From Piscinibacter sp. (lineage in GTDB: Bacteria > Pseudomonadota > Gammaproteobacteria > Burkholderiales > Burkholderiaceae_C), in the NCBI GenBank assembly GCA_019635485.1, contig JAHBZL010000023.1, forward strand, positions 1 through 64,000: DNA of 64,000 nt, written 5' to 3'. Every line of letters starts with the position of its first letter. Positions within the stretch are counted from its first letter, which is position 1. A program made the position numbers and the translations under genes. The notes under the pieces are model-generated. The model saw only the letters and a list, made by a program, of their open reading frames with translations, had not been told where the DNA came from and did no database searches. Of the stretch, positions 53,476 through 61,684 are shown piece after piece.

Positions 53476-54123
53476 ATGGACGCGAACAAGTCATCGCTGG
53501 CGCAGTTGCGCAAGAGCTATGAGCGCGCCGAACTCGACGAGTCGGCGAGCGCGGCGGACCCGCTGCAGCAGTTCGAGGCCTGGCTGCAGCAGGCGATCGC
53601 CGCCGAGGTGCCCGAACCGAACGCGATGACGCTGGCCACCGTCGGGCCCGACGGGCGCCCGTCGACGCGCATCGTGCTGATCAAGGGGTGCGATGCGCGC
53701 GGCATCGTGTGGTACACGAACTACGAGAGCCGCAAGGGCCGCGAGCTGGCCGGCAACCCGCAGGCAGCACTGCAGTTCCACTGGGTCGAGCTGGAACGCG
53801 TCGTGCGCATCGAGGGCCGCGTCGAACAGGTCGCCGCGGCCGAGTCGGACGCCTACTACGCCTCGCGCCCGCTGGACTCGCGCATCGGCGCCTGGGCCTC
53901 GCCGCAGAGCCAGGTGATCCCCTCGCGCGCCGTGCTGGTGGCCAATGCCGCCCGCTACGGTGCGCAGTACCTGCTGAACCCGCCGCGCCCGCCGCACTGG
54001 GGCGGCTACCGGCTGGTGCCGGACCGCTTCGAGTTCTGGCAGGGCCGCAAGTCGCGCCTGCACGACCGCCTGCGCTACCGGCTCGCCGGCGGCGCCTGGG
54101 TGCGCGAGCGCCTCGCGCCTTGA
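53476..54123 (+). CDS. pdxH: pyridoxamine 5'-phosphate oxidase
   Basis: FMN enzyme that makes pyridoxal phosphate from pyridoxamine or pyridoxine phosphate. The 215 residues include [12 protein letters not shown] at the N-terminus, [40 protein letters not shown]-like [14 protein letters not shown], and the C-terminal [27 protein letters not shown], which binds FMN and PLP. No Shine-Dalgarno precedes the ATG, but the N-terminus fits the family. It is divergent from the MocA-like gene (172-nt spacer) and convergent with a TonB receptor. Confidence 0.97.
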   Translation: MDANKSSLAQLRKSYERAELDESASAADPLQQFEAWLQQAIAAEVPEPNAMTLATVGPDGRPSTRIVLIKGCDARGIVWYTNYESRKGRELAGNPQAALQFHWVELERVVRIEGRVEQVAAAESDAYYASRPLDSRIGAWASPQSQVIPSRAVLVANAARYGAQYLLNPPRPPHWGGYRLVPDRFEFWQGRKSRLHDRLRYRLAGGAWVRERLAP

Positions 54124-54130
54124 TGTCCGT

Positions 54131-56161
54131 CTAGAACACCACCCGCAGCCCGGTCCGAAGCGCACGCCCCGGGAGCGGCGAGAGCTCGCGCACGGTGCGG
54201 ATCGTCGTCGCGTTCGCGGCCAGGCGGTCGCCTGCGTTGTCGAGCCGGGCGAACCACAGCGCGTCGCCGCCCCCGAGCGCGAAGCGGCGCGTCAGCGCTA
54301 GGTTCAGCATCGTCCAGCCGCCGGTCGGCACGTCGGTGTCGGGCACCCGGTCCTGGCGGCCGGCGTGGTCGATCTCGGCCCGCAGCCGCCACGGCCCCTG
54401 CCCGGCCTCGAGGGCCAGCGTCGCCCGCAGCGGCGCGATGCGCGGCAGCGGCGCGCCGGTGTCGGCGTTGCGGGCGCGTGTCAGGCTGGCGTTGCCGCTC
54501 AGGTCCAGCGTCCAGGGGCCGTCGACGAGGCGTTGCCGCCCTTCCAACTCGACGCCGCGGAAGTCCGCCCGCACGGCGCGGAACAGGTATTCGGGCAAGG
54601 TCTCGGGCTCGCCGTCCTCCCCCGGAAGCACGACCTCGTTGCCGGTGGCCTCGAGCGAGACGTAGTTCGAGAAGCGTGCCGCGTACACCCCGGCGCGCCA
54701 GCGGTCCTCGCCGCGCTGCCACTGCAGCGCCAGCTCGGCATGCCGGCTGCGCTCGACCTGCAGCGACGCGTCGCCGCGCTCGAACGCCCCCGTGGCCGCG
54801 TGCGCGCCGTTGGCGAACAGCTCGAACGAGGTCGGTGCGCGCTGTGTCGCACTGAGCGTGGTGGCCAGGCTCCAGGCCGGCGTGAAACGCCACAGGTTCG
54901 ACAGCGAGGCGCTGCGCGGATCGAAGCGGCGCTGCGACGCCGGACCGAAGCGGCCTTCGCCGCCGTCCGCATCGCCCGCCGAGTCGACCCGCACCCGCTC
55001 CACGCGCAGCCCGGCGGACAGCGTGCCCAACGGCCAGGTCGTCTCCTCGAGCGCGAACAGACCGAGCGAGCGGGTGCGGGTCGCCGGCACGAAGGCCTCC
55101 TCCCCGAGTGCGGCGAAGGCGCCGTCCTCGAACTGCAGGCCGAGCACCCCGCGCCAGCTGCCGAGCGGCGCGTGCTCGGCCTCCACGCGGCCGGCGCTGC
55201 CGCGGTGGTCGAAGGTGGTGCCGACCTCGCCATCGCCTTCGATCTCGCGGTGGCGGTAGACGGTGCGGCTCCACTGGGCACGCAGGCTGCGCAGCGCACC
55301 GTCCAGGCCGCGCCGCTCGCCCGACAGCGCGAGGTGGTCGCGCTCCATGCGGATCGTCACGTCCGGTTCGGCGACCACGCCGTAGCGGCTCTCGTAGCGA
55401 TCGACCGCCAGGCCCAGGTGGCCGTCCGGCGTGGTCCAGGCACCGCCGAGCGCACCGCCTTGCGAGCGCGCGGTGGAGTTGCGGACCCGGGTCGCCGGGT
55501 CGAGCGCGGCGCCGTCCTCGATCGGCACGTAGCGCGGCACGCGCAGGTCCGAGGTGTCGCGGCCGAAGGCATCCGCGTGCAGCGCCCAGCGGCCATCGCC
55601 CGTCTCCAGCAGCGCGCCGCCGCCGCGTTCGCCGGCCGCACCGCCCAGGCGCAGTTCCGCGGCGCCGGAGAGCCGGTCGAGCGGCTGCTTCGGGATCCGG
55701 TTGTCGAAGCTGTTGACCACGCCGCCGACGGCGCTGCCGCCGTACAACAGCGCGGCCGGGCCGCGCAGCACCTCGACCCGCTCGATCACCAGCGGGTCGA
55801 TCGGGACGGCGTGGTCGAAGCTGAGGCTGGAGGCGTCGAACGAGGCCCCGGCGTTCTCGAGCAGGCGCACACGGTCGCCGTCCAGGCCACGGATCACCGG
55901 CCGGTTGGCGTTCGGGCCGAAGCCGGTGGAGGCGATGCCGGGCTGGCCGGCGAGCGTCTCGCCGAGCGTGCTGCCGCGGCGCAGGACGAGTTCGTCGCCG
56001 CTCAGCACGGTGGCCGGCGTGGCCACCTCGGTGGATCGGAGTGGGTTGCCGGTGACGGTCACCGGCGCCAGCGTGCTGGTCTGGGCGGAGGCGGCGGCGC
56101 CGGCGAGCAGGCCGGCGAGGGCCAGCGCAGCGCGCCGGCCCGCGAATGCGGAACAGGACAT
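54131..56161 (-). CDS. TonB-dependent receptor, ZnuD-like
   Basis: 676-residue outer-membrane receptor: signal peptide (AALALAGLLAGAAASA), a TonB-box-like LAPVTVTGNP, and a plug domain (TPATVLSGDELVLRRGSTLGETLAGQPGI... RVRLLENAGASFDASSLSFDHAVPIDPLVIERVEVLRGPAALLYGGSAVGGVVN). A beta-barrel follows, ending in LRTGLRVVF. The plug wording (ASSLSFDHAVPIDPL) and the YVPIEDG...SxYG blocks resemble ZnuD-type zinc receptors, but His-rich loops are lacking. A gene for a small secreted Cys/His protein lies upstream. No Zur-like site was found. Confidence 0.88.
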   Translation of the reverse strand: MSCSAFAGRRAALALAGLLAGAAASAQTSTLAPVTVTGNPLRSTEVATPATVLSGDELVLRRGSTLGETLAGQPGIASTGFGPNANRPVIRGLDGDRVRLLENAGASFDASSLSFDHAVPIDPLVIERVEVLRGPAALLYGGSAVGGVVNSFDNRIPKQPLDRLSGAAELRLGGAAGERGGGALLETGDGRWALHADAFGRDTSDLRVPRYVPIEDGAALDPATRVRNSTARSQGGALGGAWTTPDGHLGLAVDRYESRYGVVAEPDVTIRMERDHLALSGERRGLDGALRSLRAQWSRTVYRHREIEGDGEVGTTFDHRGSAGRVEAEHAPLGSWRGVLGLQFEDGAFAALGEEAFVPATRTRSLGLFALEETTWPLGTLSAGLRVERVRVDSAGDADGGEGRFGPASQRRFDPRSASLSNLWRFTPAWSLATTLSATQRAPTSFELFANGAHAATGAFERGDASLQVERSRHAELALQWQRGEDRWRAGVYAARFSNYVSLEATGNEVVLPGEDGEPETLPEYLFRAVRADFRGVELEGRQRLVDGPWTLDLSGNASLTRARNADTGAPLPRIAPLRATLALEAGQGPWRLRAEIDHAGRQDRVPDTDVPTGGWTMLNLALTRRFALGGGDALWFARLDNAGDRLAANATTIRTVRELSPLPGRALRTGLRVVF

Positions 56162-56250
56162 GACGGGATTCCTCACGGATGAAGCGCAGGGGCGCAGGGC
56201 TGCGCTCGGCAGCCGGTGCACCACGGGGCCGCCGGAAACGGCGGCGGACT

Positions 56251-56628
56251 TCAGGCCGTGAGGAGGGGCGGCCCGCGGGCGAGGAAGCCGCTGGCCTGCG
56301 GGGCCAGCCGGCCCGTCGGTGGCGCGCCGGGCGGGGTCGATGGCGCCGGAGCGGCCACCGCCACGGCGACGACGCCGAATGCCAGATCGCCCTGGGCCAG
56401 CTGGTCGAACAGCCGGCACTGCGGGTCGCCTTCGTCGTGGCCGAACGCATCGCCCGCCGCGCGGGCCTGCGGTGCTCCGGTGCCGACCGCCTCCGACGCG
56501 TGCACGCCCGGGACACCGGACCGCGGCGCATGCAGCACGCGGTGCACCAGCCCGAGCCCCTGCGCGAGCAGCATGGCGGCCAGCAGCAGCGGCAGCCAGC
56601 GGCGGGGATCGACGGTCGGGCGCTTCAT
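56251..56628 (-). CDS. small secreted or membrane-anchored Cys/His protein upstream of the TonB receptor
   Basis: 125-residue protein with an N-terminal hydrophobic segment (WLPLLLAAMLLAQGLGLVHRVLH). A hydrophilic middle with His and Cys (AFGHDEGDPQCRLFDQLAQGD) and a Pro/Ala-rich tail follow. The LVHRVLHA...GHDEGD...QCRLFDQL pattern is often seen beside ZnuD-like receptors in Burkholderiales as far as I recall; it may be a metal-handling peptide. It precedes the receptor gene by 89 nt on the same strand, so co-expression is likely. Function unproven. Confidence 0.72.
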   Translation of the reverse strand: MKRPTVDPRRWLPLLLAAMLLAQGLGLVHRVLHAPRSGVPGVHASEAVGTGAPQARAAGDAFGHDEGDPQCRLFDQLAQGDLAFGVVAVAVAAPAPSTPPGAPPTGRLAPQASGFLARGPPLLTA

Positions 56629-56684
56629 GAAGCCGCGCAGTCTATCGGACCGGCGGCGTCGCCAGGATGCTGGACCCGCCGCGC

Positions 56685-57233
56685 TCAGGCCGCCTTGACG
56701 CGGCTGGCGAAGGTCTTGCGGAACTTCTCGACCTTCGGCGCGACGACGAAGGCGCAGTAACCCTGGCCCGGGTGGTTCGCGAAGTAGTGCTGGTGGTAGT
56801 CCTCGGCGCGCGAGTAGTTCTGCTCGGGCAGCAGCTCGGTGACGACGCGGCCGCCGTGGTGGCGGTCGACCTCGGCGATGACCTCGCGCGCGATGCGTTC
56901 CTGCTCGGCATCGTGGAAGTAGATGCCCGAGCGGTACTGCGTGCCGACGTCGTTGCCCTGCCGGTTCAGCGTCGTCGGGTCGTGCACGACGAAGAAGATC
57001 TCCAGCACCTCGCGCAGGCTGATCTGCCCGGGGTCGAAGGTGACGCGCACGACCTCGGCATGCCCCGTGCGGCCGCTGCAGACGTGTTCGTAGCTCGGGT
57101 TCTCGGCCTCGCCGTTGGCGTAGCCGGATTCGACCGCGGTGACGCCGCGCACGCGCTCGTAGACCGCCTCGACGCACCAGAAGCAGCCGCCGCCGAGGGT
57201 GATGGTTTCGCTGTTGCCTGTGTTGCCAGCCAT
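56685..57233 (-). CDS. msrA: peptide-methionine (S)-S-oxide reductase
   Basis: Repairs methionine-S-sulfoxide in proteins. The 182-residue enzyme has the catalytic GGGCFWCVEA (Cys17, with Cys20) and GYANGEAENPSYEHVCSGRTGHAEVVRVTFDP, DPTTLNRQGNDVGTQYRSGIYFHD, and AEDYHQHYFANHPGQGYC with the resolving Cys near the end. It is a single-domain MsrA with no MsrB fusion. It lies between two TonB receptor genes on the same strand, with gaps of 56 nt before the small secreted gene and 49 nt after the upstream receptor. Confidence 0.97.
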   Translation of the reverse strand: MAGNTGNSETITLGGGCFWCVEAVYERVRGVTAVESGYANGEAENPSYEHVCSGRTGHAEVVRVTFDPGQISLREVLEIFFVVHDPTTLNRQGNDVGTQYRSGIYFHDAEQERIAREVIAEVDRHHGGRVVTELLPEQNYSRAEDYHQHYFANHPGQGYCAFVVAPKVEKFRKTFASRVKAA

Positions 57234-57282
57234 GGGGGTTCTCCGCAGCTTGGGTCGCCGCGCCGCCCCCGCAGCTTACGCC

Positions 57283-59376
57283 TCAGCGGAACGAATGTTT
57301 GGCGGTCACCGCGAGCAGCCAGTTGCGCGGCAGCGCGGGCTCGAAGAAGCGGCCGTTGGACTCGTTGACGATCACCGAGCCGGCATAGGTCTTGTCCGTC
57401 GCGTTGTCGACGCGCAGCAGCTGCGTGAAGGTCCAGCCGCCGGCACTCTGCGCGAAGCCGGCGCGCAGGTTCAGCACGGTGGCAGCCGGCGCCGCGTCGG
57501 TGTTCGCGTCGTTGACGAACAGCTGCCCGGTGTGCACGAGTTCGACCCCGGCGTTGAAGCCGCCCCAGGCGCCCGACGGCGTCCAGGCCAGCTCGGCGAA
57601 GGCGCTGCGCTCCGGCGTCGCCGGCAGGCGGTTGCCGGCCGGCACCGTCACGGCCGCCGCGCCGCTGCCGCTGACGAAGGCCTCGTCGAAGCGGGCGCGC
57701 AGCGCCGTGACGCTCAGCGTCGCACGCCAGTCGGAGCCGAAGCGGCCGAGGTAGCTCAGCTCGCCGCCGCGCCGCGAGGTGCGACCAGCGTTCTTGAAGG
57801 TCGAGCGGCCGCCGGCGTTGGTGTCGACGACGATCTCGTCGCGCGTCGTGATGTCGAACAGCGCGAGGTCGACGCGGTGCCCGTCGGCGAGGCGCCACTT
57901 CGCGCCGACTTCGGCGTGTTTGCTCTTCGACGCCCGCAGGTTGGTGTTCAGGCCCGTGCCGGCTGGGCGGTACGACAGCTCGTTGAAGGTCGGCGTCTCG
58001 AAGCCGCGCCCGGCGTTCGCGTACAGGTTCAGCGCCGGTGTCGCGCGCCACGCGACACCCAGCACCGGGTTGGTGGCGGAGTAGTCGACCCCGCCGCTGT
58101 CGTCCGGGTTGCCGGGCAGCACGATGAAGTGGTCGCGGCTGCTGAAGCGCACCTTGCTGGTCCGCACGCCGGCGGTCGCGGTGAAGCTGCGGTTCAGGTC
58201 GAAGGCGGCCTGCGCGTACAGGTCGCGGTTGTCGACCTCGTTGTGCTCGTCGCGCTTGAGCGCGCCGGGCACGCCGCCGTTGTTGATGAAGCCACGACGG
58301 TCCTCGTTCATGCGGTCGAACTCGAAGCCGCCGGTCAGGCGCAGCGCGCGCTCGGCGTCGAAGCGGACCTGGTGCGCGAGCTGCAGCCCGAGCCCCGAGT
58401 AGCCCCGCACGAACGACACGATGCCGCCCGAAGAGGTGGCCGACTGCTGCGCCGCGAGCGGGATCGACAGTGCGTTGTCGAGTTCGCGCGTGCCGAAGTA
58501 CAGCCGCGTGGTCAGCGTCGTCGCCTCGCCGAGGCTGCGTTCGTAGACCGTGCCGATCTGGCGCTGCGCCACGACCTTGCGGGCGTCCTGGCTGATCGCC
58601 AGCGCGACGGCCTGCTCCGGGTCGGCCTCCCATTGCGCGCGGGTCAGGCCGAGCGGGTCCTGCGACACCGGCTGCTCGAGTGCGTTGGCGACCACGCTGA
58701 TGCGCGACTCCGCGTCGATCGTGTGCTCCCACTTGCCGTTCAGCTGGGTCCGGACCGCGCCGCTGTGCTCGCGGTAGCCGTCGGTCGAGAAGCGCGACGC
58801 GTCGAGCACCAGGGCATCGGCGGTCCCGCTGTACGAGAAGCGCGCGCCGACGCGCTTCTGGCCGTACGGCCCGACCGCCGCGCTGCCGGTCGCGATGGCG
58901 CCCGGACCGTCCGGCCCGCTGAACACCTGCACCACGCCGCCGGCCGCATTGCCGTACAGCTGCGCGAGCGGTCCCCGCAGCACCTCGATGCGCTGCGCCG
59001 ACGACAGCGCGATGCTCGAGGCCTGGCCCTGCCCGTCCGGCATCGTGGCCGGGATGCCGTCGACGATCAGCCGCACGCCGCGGATGCCGAAGGTCGAACG
59101 CGAGCCGAAGCCGCGGATCGACAGCTGCAGGTCCTGCGCGTAGTTCTGCCGGTTCAGCACGCTGATGCCCGGCACGCGGTTCAGCGCCTCGGACAGATTC
59201 ACCTGCGGCCCGCCGCTGTCGAGCACATCGCGTGTCACCGCGCTGATCGCGGCCGGCGCGTCGAAGGTGGTCTGGCGGGTGCGTTCGGCGGTCACGACCA
59301 CCGGGTCGAGCGTGACCTGGGCGCGCAGCGGCGCGGCAGCGGCGAGGGCCGCAAGCAGCAGGGGACGGGGTGTCAT
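57283..59376 (-). CDS. TonB-dependent receptor (substrate unknown)
   Basis: 697-residue outer-membrane receptor. A short signal peptide (LLLAALAAAAPLRAQ) precedes a TonB-box-like LDPVVVTAER. The plug has FDAPAAISAVTRDVL, LSEALNRVPGISVLNRQNYAQDLQLSIRGFGSRSTFGIRGVRL and RIEVLRGPLAQLYGNAAGGVVQ. A 22-strand-type barrel ends in a C-terminal LLAVTAKHSF-R. It is more like the iron-complex/copper (FecA/OprC-like) receptors than the ZnuD-like one nearby. No cobalamin riboswitch or Fur-like palindrome is seen in the 139-nt upstream gap. The ATG at 59376 is used. Confidence 0.9.
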   Translation of the reverse strand: MTPRPLLLAALAAAAPLRAQVTLDPVVVTAERTRQTTFDAPAAISAVTRDVLDSGGPQVNLSEALNRVPGISVLNRQNYAQDLQLSIRGFGSRSTFGIRGVRLIVDGIPATMPDGQGQASSIALSSAQRIEVLRGPLAQLYGNAAGGVVQVFSGPDGPGAIATGSAAVGPYGQKRVGARFSYSGTADALVLDASRFSTDGYREHSGAVRTQLNGKWEHTIDAESRISVVANALEQPVSQDPLGLTRAQWEADPEQAVALAISQDARKVVAQRQIGTVYERSLGEATTLTTRLYFGTRELDNALSIPLAAQQSATSSGGIVSFVRGYSGLGLQLAHQVRFDAERALRLTGGFEFDRMNEDRRGFINNGGVPGALKRDEHNEVDNRDLYAQAAFDLNRSFTATAGVRTSKVRFSSRDHFIVLPGNPDDSGGVDYSATNPVLGVAWRATPALNLYANAGRGFETPTFNELSYRPAGTGLNTNLRASKSKHAEVGAKWRLADGHRVDLALFDITTRDEIVVDTNAGGRSTFKNAGRTSRRGGELSYLGRFGSDWRATLSVTALRARFDEAFVSGSGAAAVTVPAGNRLPATPERSAFAELAWTPSGAWGGFNAGVELVHTGQLFVNDANTDAAPAATVLNLRAGFAQSAGGWTFTQLLRVDNATDKTYAGSVIVNESNGRFFEPALPRNWLLAVTAKHSFR

Positions 59377-59515
59377 CGTTCGCAAGGTTCGTTGTCATGG
59401 CGCCGGGCGGCGCGCGACGAGCCTATGCGAACCCGTCCAGGCGGGCGACGGGGTTTGCAGTTAGAGATTTTCTGGAGGGCCGGGGCCTCCGGCGAGCGTG
59501 GGCCCCCGGGGATCC

Positions 59516-61684
59516 TCAGGCCCGCATCAGGCTCCAGCCCGACCGGCCCGGCAGCGTGTTGGCCGCGATCTGGTCGCGCAGCTGCACGATGCTCTGCGGT
59601 TCGGCCAGCAGGCGCAGCCGGTCGGCCGGGCTCAGGCGCTCGGTGTCCTGGTCGACCAGGCCGCGCACCAGCAGGCGCCGCGCGCGGCCGCGGCTGCCCC
59701 AGCCGGTGTTGCGCGGCCCCATCGCGTGGCGCACGACCTCGAACAGCCACGGGTCGGTGACGGCGTCGTGCCAGACCGGCGCCGGGGCGGCCCGGCGCGC
59801 GAAGTGCCAGGCGTGGCGCAGCACGCGCGGCGCGCTGTGCTCCTCGGGCGTCATCAGCAGGCGATGCGCCAGCGCACGCCGGCCGAGCGCGCTGCGGCTG
59901 GTCAGCACGATCACCGGCACCGCGAGGACCAGCGGCAGTCCCATCGGCGCCAGCCAGAGCGCGGCGCGCGGTTCGATCCACAGCAGCGCGGCGACGCCGG
60001 CCAGCGCGAGCGCGCCGATCGTGCCGAAGCGCTGCGCGGCATCGCGCCAGCCGATGTCGCTGGCCTCGCGCGGCGGCGACTTCCAGTCCAGCTTCAGGCC
60101 GGTCAGCGCGCCGATCACGAACAGCGTGTGGGCGATCATGCGCAGCGGCGCGGTCAGCACGGACAGACCGGCCTCCAGCAGCGCGCCGCGCAGCAGTGCC
60201 GGCGTGCCGCCGTACTCGCGCTGGCGGCCGCGCATCAGGATCGCGGCCACGCCCGCCACGCGCGGCAGCGCCAGCATCGCCACGGTGGCGAGCCACAGCG
60301 CGGTCGCGCCGGCGGACACGCCGCCGTGCAGGCCGAACGAGCCGCGCTCGCCGAGCAGCCACAGCGCCGAGCCGGCCAGCACGAAGCCGAGCCACAGCGG
60401 CGCCGAGAGGTAGGCCATCGCGCCGGTCAGCAGCATCGCGCGGTGCACGCCGTGCAGGCCCGGTTCGGTGACGAGCCGCGCGTTCTGCAGGTTGCCCTGG
60501 CACCAGCGGCGGTCGCGCTGCAGTTCGTCCAGCAGGTTGGCCGGCTGCTGCTCGTAGCTGCCGTCCAGGTCGTCGACCAGCCAGACGTGCCAGCCGGCGC
60601 GCCGCATCAGCGCGGCCTCGACGAAGTCGTGCGAGAGGATCTCGCCGGCGAGGCCGCCGCGGCCCGGCAGCGGCGCCAGCGCGCAGTGCTGCATGAACGG
60701 CGCGACCCGGATGATCGCGTTGTGGCCCCAGTAGTGCGACTCGCCGAGCTGCCAGAACTGCATGCCCGCGGTGAACAGCCGCCCGGTCACGCGGCCGGCG
60801 AACTGCTGCGCGCGCGCATGCAGCGTGGTCAGGCCGCAGGCGCGCGGCGCGGTCTGGATGATGCCGGCGCGCGGGTTCGTCTCCATCAGGCGCACCAGGG
60901 TCACGAGGGCGTCGCCGCTCATCACGCTGTCCGCGTCGAGCACGACCATGTAGCGGTAGTTGCGCCCCCAGCGGCGGCAGAAGTCCGCCACGTTGCCGGA
61001 CTTGCGCTTCTTGCGCAGCGTGCGCCAGCGGTAGTGGACGCGGGCGCCCTCGCCCAGCGTGTCGCGCAGCTCGGCCCAGGCAGCCAGCTCGGCGGCACGG
61101 ATCTCGGGGTCGTTGGTGTCGGACAGCACGAAGACGTCGAACAGCCGTGCCGCACCGGTGGCCGCGAGCGATTCGCAGGTCGCGCGCAGCCCGGCGAACA
61201 CGGAGGCGACGTTCTCGTTGCAGATCGGCATCACGATCGCCGTGCGGGCCTCGGCATGGATCGGCGCATGGCCGGCCGCGCGCGCGGACAGCGCATGCCG
61301 GTCGCCACGCCACAGCACCCAGAAGCCCATCATCGCGGTCACGAAGCCGGCCGAGACCCAGGCGAACAGCAGCGCGAACAGCCCCACCTGGCCGGCACGC
61401 AGCCAGGGGCTGCCGGTCTCCGGCAGCGAGTGCAGCAGCAGCGCGGTGGCCGCCAGCGCCGACAGCGTGACGATCGCCAGCAGCACTGCACGGCGCCGTG
61501 CCGCGGCACGCTGCCAGGGCTGCTCGGCGCCGCTGCTGGCCGGGGCCTCGCCGCGGCCGCGCAGCAGGTCGGCCAGACCGGCGACGAAGCCGCGCCAGGG
61601 CCGCGCGACCATTGCGCCGCGGCGGATCGGCGGGCTGCTCGCACCGGCGCCGCCGGGCACGGCCGCGAGCACTCGCGGGGTCAT
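59516..61684 (-). CDS. mdoH: glucan biosynthesis glucosyltransferase
   Basis: 722-residue inner-membrane glycosyltransferase (GT2) that builds and exports the beta-1,2-glucan backbone of osmoregulated periplasmic glucans. Motifs: VLSDTNDPE and VVLDADSVMSGD (DxD), EILSHDFVEAALMRRAGW, and QRDRRWCQGN (QxxRW), with several membrane helices before and after. The start at 61684 overlaps the mdoG stop (ATGA); an upstream in-frame ATG at 61708 (MDQHPSV...) is equally free of a Shine-Dalgarno. It is shorter than the E. coli protein (847), with a short N-terminus. Confidence 0.95.
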   Translation of the reverse strand: MTPRVLAAVPGGAGASSPPIRRGAMVARPWRGFVAGLADLLRGRGEAPASSGAEQPWQRAAARRRAVLLAIVTLSALAATALLLHSLPETGSPWLRAGQVGLFALLFAWVSAGFVTAMMGFWVLWRGDRHALSARAAGHAPIHAEARTAIVMPICNENVASVFAGLRATCESLAATGAARLFDVFVLSDTNDPEIRAAELAAWAELRDTLGEGARVHYRWRTLRKKRKSGNVADFCRRWGRNYRYMVVLDADSVMSGDALVTLVRLMETNPRAGIIQTAPRACGLTTLHARAQQFAGRVTGRLFTAGMQFWQLGESHYWGHNAIIRVAPFMQHCALAPLPGRGGLAGEILSHDFVEAALMRRAGWHVWLVDDLDGSYEQQPANLLDELQRDRRWCQGNLQNARLVTEPGLHGVHRAMLLTGAMAYLSAPLWLGFVLAGSALWLLGERGSFGLHGGVSAGATALWLATVAMLALPRVAGVAAILMRGRQREYGGTPALLRGALLEAGLSVLTAPLRMIAHTLFVIGALTGLKLDWKSPPREASDIGWRDAAQRFGTIGALALAGVAALLWIEPRAALWLAPMGLPLVLAVPVIVLTSRSALGRRALAHRLLMTPEEHSAPRVLRHAWHFARRAAPAPVWHDAVTDPWLFEVVRHAMGPRNTGWGSRGRARRLLVRGLVDQDTERLSPADRLRLLAEPQSIVQLRDQIAANTLPGRSGWSLMRA

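Noticed and set aside
56629-56684. Zur box upstream of the ZnuD-like receptor pair
   Set aside because: The GC-rich gap lacks an AT-rich palindrome of the Zur type; only a weak TAGACT-like -10 is present.
59377-59515. Cobalamin riboswitch or Fur box upstream of the second TonB receptor
   Set aside because: No B12-box-like sequence or Fur-type inverted repeat could be seen in the 139-nt gap.
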